Translations under genes and position numbers: made by a program | Notes under the pieces: generated by a model | The model's input: only the letters and a program-made list of their open reading frames with translations | Databases searched by the model: none | Told to the model about the DNA's origin: nothing | Assembly: GCA_037131955.1 (NCBI GenBank) | Contig: JBAXQC010000005.1 | Location: 9,049 to 73,048 of the forward strand | Origin: CAIMMJ01 sp037131955 | GTDB taxonomy: Bacteria; Bacteroidota; Bacteroidia; UBA4408 | Direction of reading: 5' to 3' | DNA length: 64,000 nt | Shown here: one piece after another, positions 18,153-28,533 of the stretch | Numbering within the stretch: the stretch's first letter is position 1 | Layout of the letters: every line of letters begins with the position of its first letter

Positions 18153-20219
18153 TTATTCCATTTTTATTTTTGTTGAATAAACTTCATTTCCAACCTGCAA
18201 CTGAAGCATATAAAATCCTTTATCAATACCATTTAAATCAAGTTTATAAAAATCTTGTGCTCCACTATTTTCAAATGTTTCCGAGTAGATTTGTTTTCCT
18301 GCTAGGTCAAAAAGTAGTGCATAAAATTCGCCAATAAATTTCTTGCTACTTATCATAAAAATTCCATCACTAGGGTTTGGATATAGAGTAAAAAGTTCTT
18401 CAAAATTCCTTTCTTTTAAGGCGCTAGGTTCAAAGTTTCGCCAAGGAGAATATTCTGAAACGCAACCCAAAGAATCTGTTACCTGAACCCTGTATACGCT
18501 TGGTAGAGTTGGCACAAAAAAATTAAAAGTATCTGCGGGCAAAATTAATGTACTTCTGTACCATTGATTGCCAAAATTATAACTCGAAAAAAGTGTATCG
18601 TTAGAAACAGAAATTGTTGGAGTGGCTAAAACCTGAACAACATTAACCGTTACAATTGCAGTATCGTAGCAAAATTCATTAAAGCCTTTTACGATGTATT
18701 GGCTGGTAAAATTGGGGCTAACAGTATAAACAGAATTTGTATTGTTTGTATTTAGCCATAAATAATTTAAAGCACCGCTGGCTGTAAGATTAGCAGAAGT
18801 ACCTTTGCAAATGGTATCAACAGCATCAATCGTTACGGTGGGTGGGTTAATTACATTTATGTTTTTTGTAACCGTGGCACTCGTTCCAGCTTGATTGTAA
18901 ACAGTAAGCGACACCGCATAATTTCCTTGGTTGGGGAAAATAAAATTCGGATTTTGAAGAGAAGAAAATTCTGGGTAAGCACCCGGTGCATGCCACCACC
19001 AGGAAGTAGGATTGTTTATTGAACTATCTTGTAAAGAAATTGGATAATTTGCACAGCCCGAAGCACTGTTAGAAAAATTAGCAACAGGTAAAATAGTAGT
19101 TACTGCATCATTTCTTTTGTACCAAATTGGCGAAGTCCAAATTTTATCTCCATCTGCTTGCACTACATAGCAGTAATAGTAATAACTGCTGTTGTTGTTT
19201 AAAGTGTGAGTATAACTTAATGTTGAGGAGTTATTTATTGAGGTTAATACCGTTGGATTAATTCCACTACCCGGCACTCCGTAATAAATTGTAATGGATG
19301 AGATTTGTTCTGCGTCAGGGTCATTTACGTTAATATAAATTTCGGCATTGCCAGAATTTTCTAGAATGCTACCCATGGGTAAATTATTCACAAATAAATT
19401 TACTTTAACGTTCCAGTCATCACTAGAATAAATCCGCCTTCTTTTTATACCTTCTATAATTTCTGTTCTATTTAAAATAGGAGACATCACAACTAATCGC
19501 CCGGCACTTTGTCTGTCAAAAACAGAGTTGTGTGTATCATGGTCTAATCCAACGCCAAGGTGGTAGCCTCTTTTTAAGGCATCGTTGTACCTGCTTAAAT
19601 AGGTACTTGAAGAAGGATTAGAATAAGTATTATTTGTTGAAAAAGCTGGGCCGCTCCTCATGGCCATGCCTGCAATAGCACTATCGGCCGTGGGGTTTAC
19701 AGGATTGTTAAATATGCCACCATAATCGCTAGATTGCGGATGAGCCAAATAGGCAAATGTTCCGGGCTTTCTGTTTATTGTTTTCCATAGCTTAGTAAAA
19801 TCAGCCTCAGGAATATATATTTCGGTATTGCCAAAGTCCCATCCACACAAAGAATCAAAACCATACAATAAAATGTGGCCGCCACTAGAAATTACTCCCC
19901 ATTCCATTCCATACATGGCAATAAACTCTCCGTCAATAGTGGCAGAATCGGCATCTCGCAAACCTTGGTTAAAATAATAAGCTGCTCTCATGCCTGCACT
20001 TTCGTGGTTGTGTTCCGAAATCCCATAAAAATCTGTTTTCAAAGACTCTTTGGCATACAAAAAATTTTGTATTGGTTTTGTCATCAACGACGTTGCACTG
20101 TCTTTGTTTCCGTCGGAGTAAGAAGAGTGAGAATGAATATTACCAAAGTAATGGTTAAGATTTTGAGCAAAGGAAAAATTTGCAACAGAAAGAAAAAGTA
20201 GAAGAGAAAATTTATACAC
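18153..20219 (-). CDS. Secreted PHP-domain phosphoesterase-like protein with PKD and T9SS domains
   Basis: A 688-residue exported protein. The signal peptide (FLSVANFSFAQ) is followed by a PHP/CehA-type metal-binding domain (about 20-370) with YFGNIHSHSSYSDGNKDS, SEHNHES and GLDHDTH, all metal-ligand motifs. A PKD-like domain (about 385-465, YPEFSSLQNPNF) and an Ig-like segment come next, then a T9SS sorting domain (FTLYPNPSDG ... VYSTKIKME). It is probably secreted or surface-bound and hydrolyses an unknown phosphoester or related bond. Transcribed alone, with nothing close upstream. Confidence 0.85.
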   Translation of the reverse strand: MYKFSLLLFLSVANFSFAQNLNHYFGNIHSHSSYSDGNKDSATSLMTKPIQNFLYAKESLKTDFYGISEHNHESAGMRAAYYFNQGLRDADSATIDGEFIAMYGMEWGVISSGGHILLYGFDSLCGWDFGNTEIYIPEADFTKLWKTINRKPGTFAYLAHPQSSDYGGIFNNPVNPTADSAIAGMAMRSGPAFSTNNTYSNPSSSTYLSRYNDALKRGYHLGVGLDHDTHNSVFDRQSAGRLVVMSPILNRTEIIEGIKRRRIYSSDDWNVKVNLFVNNLPMGSILENSGNAEIYINVNDPDAEQISSITIYYGVPGSGINPTVLTSINNSSTLSYTHTLNNNSSYYYYCYVVQADGDKIWTSPIWYKRNDAVTTILPVANFSNSASGCANYPISLQDSSINNPTSWWWHAPGAYPEFSSLQNPNFIFPNQGNYAVSLTVYNQAGTSATVTKNINVINPPTVTIDAVDTICKGTSANLTASGALNYLWLNTNNTNSVYTVSPNFTSQYIVKGFNEFCYDTAIVTVNVVQVLATPTISVSNDTLFSSYNFGNQWYRSTLILPADTFNFFVPTLPSVYRVQVTDSLGCVSEYSPWRNFEPSALKERNFEELFTLYPNPSDGIFMISSKKFIGEFYALLFDLAGKQIYSETFENSGAQDFYKLDLNGIDKGFYMLQLQVGNEVYSTKIKME

Positions 20220-20865
20220 GTTGCAAAGCTAAAGAAATTAGGGACAGGAATTTACTTTTGAATTATCATCCTCTCTCTATTAGCGGTATTCTCCGTTTAA
20301 ATAAAAAAATATAAACACCATAGGATAATTGATCTCTTGCAATTTCTGTAGTATTTTCTCCAAATTTTTAATGCTATAAATTTTGCACTCTGCTAGTGCA
20401 GACTGATTTCTACTTTTATACCCTCCATCAGACATAAATTAAATGTAGAGATTTTATTTAAATGTACTTGGTCTCTAACGCCTTTACATTTGCGTCATAC
20501 TAAAGACAAAGTGGTAAATTTTATGTGAGCAAAACTATGAGCTCCATCCACCATAACTTTCTCATTTTTGCTTTTTGCCGTTTCTCTGCACATTTTTTAT
20601 TGTTATTTAATGAACAACAATTTATTTTTGATATGATTTCCTAGAAACTTTTTTGACATTAGTCGTAAAAAAAGTTAATCCTCTTTTTTTCGTCTAATAA
20701 TTCGTGCTACTCATCGAATTTTACCCTAGACTATAGATGAATATTTATAGGTTTACATTAACATTACTTACGAAAGTTGCGAAAAAAACAAAAATTAAAT
20801 AAATCCAATTTACTCAATAGGATTAACAAGACCTTTAAATAAATTATTCTTCATTACAGTATTAT
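20220..20865. other. 646-bp intergenic region
   Basis: No open frame of note on either strand. It separates the PHP gene from the FIST gene and contains copy A of the dispersed element (20375-20480). The rest is AT-rich; I see no RNA gene and no clear promoter box right before the FIST start. Confidence 0.6.
20375..20480 (+). repeat. Dispersed intergenic element, copy A
   Basis: Shares ATAAATTTTGCACTCTGCTAG, then TTTCTACTTTTATA, TTTATTTAAAT and GTCTCTAA in the same order and spacing with copy B at 32440-32585; its second half also matches copy C at 62795-62917. Copy A lacks a recognisable left end. Confidence 0.65.
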
Positions 20866-22014
20866 ATGGGAACTTTAAAATGTAATTTACACGACTATGA
20901 TGGTTCTAATTGGACAAGTAACAATGATGACTCAGTAAGCAATACTGTTTCTGCTGACCTAGTATTATGCTTTGGGTCTAAAAAGATTTTATCTAGGAAA
21001 GACATCTATTCGCAATTAAGCAGTAGGTTCTTGTGTAATCAAATTGCTATGTGCACTACCAGTGGTGAGATTTTTAACACCACTGTGCAGGATGATTCCT
21101 TAGTTGCCCTAAGTATTTCTTTTGCAAAAACAAAGGTGGTATCAACAGAAGTAAATATATGGGAGTATAAAAACAGCTATGATGCCGGACTATCTCTAAC
21201 TGAAAAACTACCCAAACAACACCTTAAATATGTTCTTGTATTGTCTGATGGCAGTCTAGTTAATGGGAGTGAATTGGTAAAGGGATTAAATCAAGGTGTT
21301 GACAATAAAATTCTTGTTACTGGAGGGCTTGCGGGTGATGGTTCAGATTTTAAATCTACTTTATTAGGAATTAACAATAACCCCTCTGAAGGAAAGATAA
21401 TCGCAATTGGTTTTTATGGTAATAATTTAGTTGTTACCCATGGTTCAGGCGGAGGTTGGGATGAGTTTGGATTAGAAAAAACAGTTACTAAATCAGCAAA
21501 TAATAAATTATTTCAGTTAGATGGAAAAAGTTGTCTTGAAGTGTATAAAAAATATTTAGGCAATGAAGCCAATAATTTACCTGCATCTGCATTACTTTTT
21601 CCACTTTCTGTAATTCTACCGGGCAATACAAAACCGGTTGTTAGAACTATTTTAAGCATTTCAGAGGAAGAACAATCAATGACCTTTGCTGGAGATATTC
21701 CGGAAGGGTCAAAGGTGAAATTTATGAAAGCTAATTTTGATTCACTAATTTCTGCAGTTTCTAATGCGGCACAAAAAACAAAAATAGAAAATGTGGCATC
21801 ACCTGACTTTTCGCTTTTAATAAGTTGTATTGGCCGTAAACTTGTTCTAGGTTCGCGAATTGATGAAGAATTAGAATCTGTTAATGAAACATATTTGGGT
21901 AAAACACCATTAATAGGTTTTTATTCGTACGGAGAAATATCTCCCTTAGTGAAAGAGTTTTCTTGCGAGCTTCACAATCAAACTATGACAATTACAAGTT
22001 TCTATGAGTTTTAA
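20866..22014 (+). CDS. FIST domain sensor protein (NosP-like)
   Basis: A 382-residue FIST_N plus FIST_C protein. Visible family features are TGGLAGDGSDF (about 152-162), VTHGSGGGWDEFG (His192), KLFQLDGKSCLEVYKKYLG and, in the C-terminal half, SCIGRKLVLGSR and GFYSYGEISP. FIST proteins are cytosolic sensors; one branch, NosP, binds haem and nitric oxide and controls a partner histidine kinase. Here the FIST frame overlaps the downstream kinase by 11 bases, the arrangement seen for NosP. Haem binding itself cannot be shown from sequence. An amino-acid sensing role, proposed for other FIST proteins, is the alternative. Confidence 0.85.
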   Translation: MGTLKCNLHDYDGSNWTSNNDDSVSNTVSADLVLCFGSKKILSRKDIYSQLSSRFLCNQIAMCTTSGEIFNTTVQDDSLVALSISFAKTKVVSTEVNIWEYKNSYDAGLSLTEKLPKQHLKYVLVLSDGSLVNGSELVKGLNQGVDNKILVTGGLAGDGSDFKSTLLGINNNPSEGKIIAIGFYGNNLVVTHGSGGGWDEFGLEKTVTKSANNKLFQLDGKSCLEVYKKYLGNEANNLPASALLFPLSVILPGNTKPVVRTILSISEEEQSMTFAGDIPEGSKVKFMKANFDSLISAVSNAAQKTKIENVASPDFSLLISCIGRKLVLGSRIDEELESVNETYLGKTPLIGFYSYGEISPLVKEFSCELHNQTMTITSFYEF

Positions 22015-24121
22015 CAGATTACTTGAAAGGCAAATAAAAAGATCGCTTTCTCCTGAGATTTGTAATGATCCAGCAATTATAAAATTCTTACAACAGGTAA
22101 GTGAATCTTACGATTCTTTTGAGAGAGACAAAGCTCTACTAGAAAATGCCTTTAAAATTACTGAAGCAGAATACTCTGATTTAAATCAAGAATTGCATGA
22201 AAGTCATAGAAATTTAAATGTTGAAATTGTAAAAACATTAAATCGTGCGGATAAACTGATAAGCAGTTTTGCGGATATTACAGAATATGATTTATTGTTT
22301 GAAAATATAAAACAACAAATTGAAGCATTATCACAATCCGACTCCATATTACTTTACTTATTTGACGATGATGAAAACAAATTAAAATTAGTATTCTCAC
22401 AAGGGTATTCTATAGAGGAGCAAAAATTTGCCGAAGAAAATGCCATGGATTTTGTGCCAGGTTATGTTTTTAACACCGGCCAAGTAGCCTGGCTTAATAA
22501 TGAAACAATAAATCCAACTGTTCATTATTTTAATTCTAAAATAAATGCAGATAATTTATCAAGCATTTTTGTTCCCATAAAATTTAGAGAGAAAACTATT
22601 GGGTCTTTTGGTATCCAATGCAATCTGCCAAATGCATATGATAAAAGGCTATTAGCCAGCATGAAAGTATTTGCCAGCTTAACCAGTAATGCCTATATTT
22701 CTATTAAAAAGAATTACCAATTTAAACAAAAATACATAGAAAATGAAAAACTTTCCATCTTAGCCAAGAGTACAATTAAGTATGTAATATACTGTGATAA
22801 AGATGCTAAAATTACTTGGGTAAACAAAAGTTTTGAAGAAGGAACAGGGTATTTTTTATCTGAAATAGTAGGGAAAAAACCGGGCAGTTTTTTATATGGA
22901 CCAGATACGGAATCAGAAAAAACCGATCAACTTAGGAGTGCTATTAATGAAAGAAAATCCTGCTCGTTAACCATCACAAACTATACTAAATCTAGGCAAC
23001 CTTATAAAGTAAACATTCAACTAAATCCGGTGTTCGACGATAATGGGGAGCTTATAAATTTTGTATCTATTCAACAAGATGTAACCGAAAACGAAAAATA
23101 CAAAGCAGAACTTCAAGACAGCAGAAAAGAAATAGAAGAACAGAAAAAATTTTACGAAAACATTCTAAACAACATCCCTTTAGATATTGCTGTATTTGAC
23201 CAACAACATAAATATTTATTTTTAAACAAAGAGGCAATTAATAGTGATGAAATAAGAAATTTTATGATTGGGAGAGACGATTTTGATTATGCAAAACTCA
23301 AAGGAATTTCTTCAGAATTTGCTGAATATAGAAGAAAAAAATTTGAAGACGCAAAAAAATCTGGAAATCAAATATTTTGGTTAGATACGCAGGTAAGTAA
23401 AGAAGGAGGAACAAGATATAAAGAAAGACGTTTTCATCCTTATGATAAATATGTTATTGGTTATGGGGTGGAAGTTACTGAATTTAAAAATCAGGAGCTT
23501 CTCTTATCCAATTCGTTGGAAGAGAAAGAAACACTTTTAGGGGAAGTTCATCACCGTGTAAAAAACAACTTGGCATTGGTGATCGGACTTATTGAGATGC
23601 AAGGCAATACACTATACGATGAAGGATTAAAATTTCAGTTTAATTCAATAAAAAACAGGATCTACGCCATGTCATTGATTCACGAAAAATTATACAAATC
23701 TTCTAATTTTGCAAAACTAGGGTTAAAATCTTATATAGAAGATCTAATTAGAAATTTGTCTAGTTCTTTTAACTCAAATGATTCTACAAGCCTGAATTTT
23801 GATATTGAAGAAATATTCGTGAATATGAAAATAGCCATACCAATTGCACTTATTGTAAATGAAGCTGTGACCAACGCCTATAAATATGCTTTTAAAGATA
23901 CTGTTAATGGAATTCTAACAGTTCAGATAAAAAGTGTAAACGAAAAAATTTATATGCAGATTTCCGATAATGGGCCGGGAATTTCAGAAAGCATAGATTT
24001 ATCAAAAATAAAATCACTTGGCTTTAAGCTAATTAACATTTTTGTTAGGCAAATTAAAGGGTCCATTGAGTATATAAAAAAACCCGGACTAACTTTGCAG
24101 ATTACGTTTACAAATTTATAA
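22004..24121 (+). CDS. GAF/PAS sensor histidine kinase, HisKA_2 type
   Basis: A 705-residue soluble kinase with no membrane segment. A helical N-terminus precedes a GAF domain (about 85-235), two PAS domains (about 245-370, with ITWVNKSFEEGTGY, and about 380-495), a HisKA_2 dimerisation domain with EVHHRVKNNLAL (His516/His517) and a HATPase domain with NEAVTNAYKYAF and ISDNGPGI. It overlaps the FIST gene by 11 bases and so is probably its signalling partner. The likely phosphate acceptor is the receiver-PP2C protein encoded 84 bases downstream. Confidence 0.92.
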   Translation: MSFNRLLERQIKRSLSPEICNDPAIIKFLQQVSESYDSFERDKALLENAFKITEAEYSDLNQELHESHRNLNVEIVKTLNRADKLISSFADITEYDLLFENIKQQIEALSQSDSILLYLFDDDENKLKLVFSQGYSIEEQKFAEENAMDFVPGYVFNTGQVAWLNNETINPTVHYFNSKINADNLSSIFVPIKFREKTIGSFGIQCNLPNAYDKRLLASMKVFASLTSNAYISIKKNYQFKQKYIENEKLSILAKSTIKYVIYCDKDAKITWVNKSFEEGTGYFLSEIVGKKPGSFLYGPDTESEKTDQLRSAINERKSCSLTITNYTKSRQPYKVNIQLNPVFDDNGELINFVSIQQDVTENEKYKAELQDSRKEIEEQKKFYENILNNIPLDIAVFDQQHKYLFLNKEAINSDEIRNFMIGRDDFDYAKLKGISSEFAEYRRKKFEDAKKSGNQIFWLDTQVSKEGGTRYKERRFHPYDKYVIGYGVEVTEFKNQELLLSNSLEEKETLLGEVHHRVKNNLALVIGLIEMQGNTLYDEGLKFQFNSIKNRIYAMSLIHEKLYKSSNFAKLGLKSYIEDLIRNLSSSFNSNDSTSLNFDIEEIFVNMKIAIPIALIVNEAVTNAYKYAFKDTVNGILTVQIKSVNEKIYMQISDNGPGISESIDLSKIKSLGFKLINIFVRQIKGSIEYIKKPGLTLQITFTNL

Positions 24122-24205
24122 TCGCCAGAAATGAAAATAAGTGATTACCTAAAAATCAACTAAAAAAATAAAAGAGTAGAAGTACAATTAAAAGCTCTAA
24201 GGAAC

Positions 24206-25321
24206 ATGACAAAAAAAGTAGTTATAATAGAAGATGAGTTAATACTCCAAGAGTTGCACATGCATTACGTTACAAATTTAGGCCATGATGTAGTTGCTTG
24301 TTTTGAAAATGGTTTAGATGCGGTAGAATTTTTTAAAGACAATCATGCAGATCTAATTTTGATGGATATAAGATTGGAAGGAGAGATAGACGGAATTGAA
24401 ACGGCCAAAAAAATTCAAGAAACGCTTAATATTCCAATTGTATACGTGTCTGCAAATACCAACGATAATGTTTACAATAGGGCATTAACTACAAACATGA
24501 ATGGATATTTATCAAAACCTCTCTCTTCTGAAGAATTAGAAAATGTTATTGAAAGTATAGTTAGTCTTACCGATTCTTTGGTTTACGCACAAAGAATACA
24601 AAAACAATTATTTGCAAAAGAAAACGAAATCAAAAGCATTTTCAAAGAATATATTTACATAAATAGACCAAAAGATATTGTTTCTGGAGATTTTTGTTTT
24701 ATTGGCGGAGGAAATGCAAATGAAGAAGTAATTGTTGCTGTTGGCGATTGCACAGGACATGGCGTTCCTGGTGCACTACTTTCAATAATTTGCTACAACA
24801 TATTAAAAAATGTTACCTCGATACACAGTGATTTGAAAGTAATTATTAATCAACTTTATATTGAACTAAAATCAATGTTGAGTCCTATTTTTGCTGAGCA
24901 CGAAGTACACGATTCTATTGATATAGCTATTTTTAAACTAAAAAAAGGGAAATCAGAAATAGAAATAGTTGGCTCAAAAAGAGAATTCATATATTATGAT
25001 TCTCTCAACAATAAAAATAAGCTTCTTAAACTAAGATTAAAAGGTGATGAAGAATCTAATAGCTCATTAATTAAGATAAATTTCAATAAAGATGATGTTT
25101 TTTACTTTTATTCAGATGGCATTACTGATCAATTTGGAGGTTTTTTGGATAAAAAGCTTTCAAGAAAACGATTGGTATCATTTTTAGATTCAGAATATTT
25201 GAATAACGACCTTACATCAATACAAGTTCAGTTAAATATTTTTCTTAGAAAATGGCAAGGAAAAACAAATCAAACGGACGACATGATTTTGCTTGCCTTA
25301 AAACCATCATTATGTTTTTAA
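24206..25321 (+). CDS. Response regulator with SpoIIE/PP2C-type serine phosphatase output
   Basis: Residues 1-120 are a receiver domain with the acidic pair in IIEDE and phospho-acceptor Asp54 in ILMDIRL. Residues about 140-371 are a PP2C-like SpoIIE phosphatase, with RPKDIVSGDFCF, VGDCTGHGVPGALLS and the late TDDMILLALK metal-site motif. Such proteins usually dephosphorylate an anti-sigma-factor antagonist; no such partner is in the window. It ends the + strand FIST-kinase-regulator run and converges with the H-NOX operon. Confidence 0.92.
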   Translation: MTKKVVIIEDELILQELHMHYVTNLGHDVVACFENGLDAVEFFKDNHADLILMDIRLEGEIDGIETAKKIQETLNIPIVYVSANTNDNVYNRALTTNMNGYLSKPLSSEELENVIESIVSLTDSLVYAQRIQKQLFAKENEIKSIFKEYIYINRPKDIVSGDFCFIGGGNANEEVIVAVGDCTGHGVPGALLSIICYNILKNVTSIHSDLKVIINQLYIELKSMLSPIFAEHEVHDSIDIAIFKLKKGKSEIEIVGSKREFIYYDSLNNKNKLLKLRLKGDEESNSSLIKINFNKDDVFYFYSDGITDQFGGFLDKKLSRKRLVSFLDSEYLNNDLTSIQVQLNIFLRKWQGKTNQTDDMILLALKPSLCF

Positions 25322-25366
25322 AGACAGGCCTTTAAATTTTTTTGGTTTTATAGTTTGCTTTAGTTG

Positions 25367-25777
25367 TTAATTAAATAATTCAGGTATTTTACCAATCGAT
25401 TTTCTTAGTTGGTCAAACCCCCAAGGCTTAAAAAAAAGGTCATGCAATCCTATTGTTTCTTTAAAATGAGTTATATTTTCATTATCTAATTGGCCAGAGA
25501 GGATAATCTTTTTTGAGCCAGAAAATTTTTCATTACAGTAACTTAGTACATCCGTTCCTTTGCAATCATCTAAATTATAGTCAGAAATAACCAGTAAAAG
25601 ATTTATTTCATTATTGTATAAATCATCAACAATAGCATAGGCTTCCTCACCTGAATAAGCAACTTCTAAAATAATTTCTTTATCAATAATTCGTTCTAAC
25701 TGAATTTTTAGTGACTCCAGGATAATAAATTCATCATCAACTATTAATATAGCTTTTTTAGCCGACATTGCTGGCAA
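25367..25777 (-). CDS. Single-domain response regulator (second receiver of the H-NOX operon)
   Basis: A stand-alone receiver domain of 136 residues with no output domain. VDDEF gives the acidic pocket and Asp66 in LVISDYNL is the phospho-acceptor; KIILSGQL and FFKPW complete the fold. It overlaps the upstream receiver gene by 20 bases (or 11 if the ATG at 25768, MSAKKAI, is used). It is the last gene of the minus-strand operon H-NOX, kinase, receiver, receiver. Likely a phosphate sink, relay or protein-interaction output. Confidence 0.88.
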   Translation of the reverse strand: MPAMSAKKAILIVDDEFIILESLKIQLERIIDKEIILEVAYSGEEAYAIVDDLYNNEINLLLVISDYNLDDCKGTDVLSYCNEKFSGSKKIILSGQLDNENITHFKETIGLHDLFFKPWGFDQLRKSIGKIPELFN

Positions 25778-26156
25778 TATTTTTTACAAGGGTTACTAAT
25801 TCGTTTTCAGACCAAGGTTTTGACACAATGTTTACAAAAATATTTTTATTAACGAAATCTATTGCTACATCTTGGCTTATTTGCCCTGTTAGCAATATTA
25901 CTTTTGTAGTTGGTAACTTATTTCGAAGAATTAATGCAAACTCATCGCCTTTCATACCTGGCATTTGATAATCAGAAATTACTAAAATTATCTTAATTCC
26001 ATCATCAATTAACTCATCAATTAATTCTAGCGCCTCTTCGGCACTTTCGGCAAATTCAAAAATAAATTTATCTTGAAAATTTATTTCAAATTGACTTTTA
26101 AGAGAATCAAGTATTATTTTTTCATCATCTACTGATATAATCGCTAATTCATTCAT
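25758..26156 (-). CDS. Single-domain response regulator (first receiver of the H-NOX operon)
   Basis: A 132-residue receiver with VDDEK, Asp62 in LVISDYQMPG, the Thr switch in KVILLTGQI and the Lys in SKPW. No output domain. Its start overlaps the end of the kinase gene by 8 bases and its end overlaps the second receiver, so the three are translated as a unit. It resembles its neighbour (EEALELIDELIDD against EEAYAIVDDLYNN), which suggests duplication. Confidence 0.9.
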   Translation of the reverse strand: MNELAIISVDDEKIILDSLKSQFEINFQDKFIFEFAESAEEALELIDELIDDGIKIILVISDYQMPGMKGDEFALILRNKLPTTKVILLTGQISQDVAIDFVNKNIFVNIVSKPWSENELVTLVKNIASNVG

Positions 26157-28527
26157 TTTTTATGGGTAAAGAAATAACAAATTTTGTTTCTAATGAATTA
26201 CTGAAACACTCAATAAGTCCTTTGTTTTTTTCAATAATTTTTTTCACAATATTTAAACCAAGCCCCGTTCCTTCGCCTCGCTTTTTTGTGGTAAAAAACT
26301 CGTCAAAAATATTACCAATAATATCTTTAGGAATTTCAGGACCATTGTTTTTAATAGCAATAATATGGTAATCACGTTCTAACAAATAACTTATTTCTAT
26401 TTTACAGCTATTATTGGAGGCTTGCAAAGCATTGTTAATTATATTTGTCCATACCTGTGACAATTCTTCTTGATTGGTGGTGATATAAATTTCATCCGAA
26501 ACATTATTAATAACTTCTGCTCCTTGCTTTATTTTATTCCAAAGGAGAGTTAAAACAGAATCTATACTGCCTTTAAGATTAAATGCAGAAATTTCTTTAT
26601 TAATATTTCCATGAGAAAAATTGTTTAATGACGATACTACCTTAGATGCCTTATTTATTGCAATTGCAATAGTATCTGCAGATTTAATAATCATTAATAG
26701 ATTTACAGCAAAAGTAAAAACTTGTAAACTGTTTTTATGCATTAAAAATTTTTCAAGGCAAGGATCTAAACTTTCAAAGCCTAATTCATGAATTTTTCTA
26801 GAGTAAAAGAATGTATTTGAAATGTTTATATACTGAGTTTTAAGTTCTAGCTCTATTTTTTTTGAAGCTGCTCTTTCTTCTCTTGAATTGTTAAAAGTTG
26901 TATTTGTTTTTTTTCTTAAAAAAAATAATTCCAAGCTATCTAAGATATCGTTGATATCTAATTCCGTAATTTTATTAATTAGCTCGGTTTTTATTAAATA
27001 AATTAAGTTATCGCTAGAAGCTTTTATTGCGCCTAATGGAGTATTAATTTCATGAGCTATTCCTGAAATTAATAAACCTAGCGTTGCCATTTTTTCTTTT
27101 TTTATTATGTCTTCTTGAAGATTCACAACTTGATTTAATGTGGCTTCTAACTTTAAATTTTTTTCTTTTAATTCATTTTGATAGTTTTTGTTTTCTGTAA
27201 TGTTATGCAGGTAAACTCTTATAATAGTTGAGTTGCCAATAAAAAAGATGTACCGTTCATATACTTCCGATTCAATTTCAACTTCATATTTGTGCGATTT
27301 TTTTGATTCAACCGTTTCTTCTGTTATACATAAAACATTTATAATTTCTTCAAAAGTAAAATCTCTGTCTTTGTAAAAAAGCAATTTGCTTGCAGGATTT
27401 GAATAGTTTATTACTTTATTGTCATAATCCAATTCAAATACAGGATTAGGATTTTGTTCAGGAAATAATGCTAAGTTTTTAATTTTTTTTGTGCGTTCAT
27501 TAACCTGCTCTTCTAATCGGCCGTTTGCGTTTATTAAAGCATTTTTAGATAATTCTAGAAGTTTGTTTTTTTCTGTTAAATTAGCATTTAGTATTTTTGA
27601 ATCTTGCAATCCTTTGGAAGCAGCTTGCTGCAGAAATAAAAATTCAGCTATATAATCATGTTTAGGAAAATTATTTATTTTTAGTCCATAGTTAGAAATT
27701 AAATAAATTGAATTAATAACTGGAACCGAAAGAACTAATAAAGCATCATTATATCTCTTTATAGAACACTTATATCTTTGCATTCCATCTATACTTTTAA
27801 AAAACAATAATTTATTATCGTATGTATGAGATGTTAAAAGAGAATTAGTTTTTATGCCATATTCAAAAATAAAATAATCACTAAATAATGCTCCTTTTTT
27901 TATTTCAGGAACGGTTATTTTGTAATTATCTCCAAAATCAATAATGAAATCATTATTATCAATTATCAGAAAAAAAGGACAAGCAAAATTAATTGAATCA
28001 ATAAAAAGCGATTTTTCTTTAATTAATTCTAAATTCTTTTTCTTTAGGCTTAGTGATTGTATTACTTTTTTGCTCAATATTTTTAATGCATTTATTTGAT
28101 TTTCGTTCAACTTTTTGGGAGCTGAATCCAAAACACAAATTGTTCCCAAAGCAAATCCATTTTCATCAATTAGCGGTACACCGGCATAAAAAACAATATG
28201 TGGTTCTCCTGTTACTAAAGGATTATCAGAAAATCTTTTATCAAGTCTAGCGTCAGAAACAACAAAAATATCGTTAGGGGTATTAATCGCATGGCCGCAA
28301 AAAGAAATTTCGCGAGGAGTTTGTTTTATCTTTAATCCAAGACTGGCTTTAAACCATTGCCTGTATTCGTCAATAAAAGTGATAAGTGAAATACTTGTGC
28401 CACAAATTTGACTTGCAAGTGTAACAATATCATTATACTCTAACTCATCTAGTGTATCTAATATTTCATAAGAATTTAGTGCACCTAACCTATTTTGCTC
28501 ATTAATTGGGGTAAAAGGTTTTTCCAT
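26149..28527 (-). CDS. GAF sensor histidine kinase partnered with H-NOX
   Basis: A 792-residue soluble kinase. It has an N-terminal GAF domain (about 20-165, with FIDEYRQWFKASLGL and FYAGVPLIDENG), a middle region (about 180-330) I cannot assign, a coiled coil, a PAS-like segment (about 360-450), then HisKA with GIAHEINTPLGA (His492) and a HATPase domain (IAIKNNGPEI, KRGEGTGLGLNIVKKI). A long insert separates the HisKA helices from the ATPase. The H-NOX gene ends 6 bases upstream, so this is the probable target of H-NOX regulation. Confidence 0.9.
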   Translation of the reverse strand: MEKPFTPINEQNRLGALNSYEILDTLDELEYNDIVTLASQICGTSISLITFIDEYRQWFKASLGLKIKQTPREISFCGHAINTPNDIFVVSDARLDKRFSDNPLVTGEPHIVFYAGVPLIDENGFALGTICVLDSAPKKLNENQINALKILSKKVIQSLSLKKKNLELIKEKSLFIDSINFACPFFLIIDNNDFIIDFGDNYKITVPEIKKGALFSDYFIFEYGIKTNSLLTSHTYDNKLLFFKSIDGMQRYKCSIKRYNDALLVLSVPVINSIYLISNYGLKINNFPKHDYIAEFLFLQQAASKGLQDSKILNANLTEKNKLLELSKNALINANGRLEEQVNERTKKIKNLALFPEQNPNPVFELDYDNKVINYSNPASKLLFYKDRDFTFEEIINVLCITEETVESKKSHKYEVEIESEVYERYIFFIGNSTIIRVYLHNITENKNYQNELKEKNLKLEATLNQVVNLQEDIIKKEKMATLGLLISGIAHEINTPLGAIKASSDNLIYLIKTELINKITELDINDILDSLELFFLRKKTNTTFNNSREERAASKKIELELKTQYINISNTFFYSRKIHELGFESLDPCLEKFLMHKNSLQVFTFAVNLLMIIKSADTIAIAINKASKVVSSLNNFSHGNINKEISAFNLKGSIDSVLTLLWNKIKQGAEVINNVSDEIYITTNQEELSQVWTNIINNALQASNNSCKIEISYLLERDYHIIAIKNNGPEIPKDIIGNIFDEFFTTKKRGEGTGLGLNIVKKIIEKNKGLIECFSNSLETKFVISLPIKNE

Positions 28528-28533
28528 TAAACT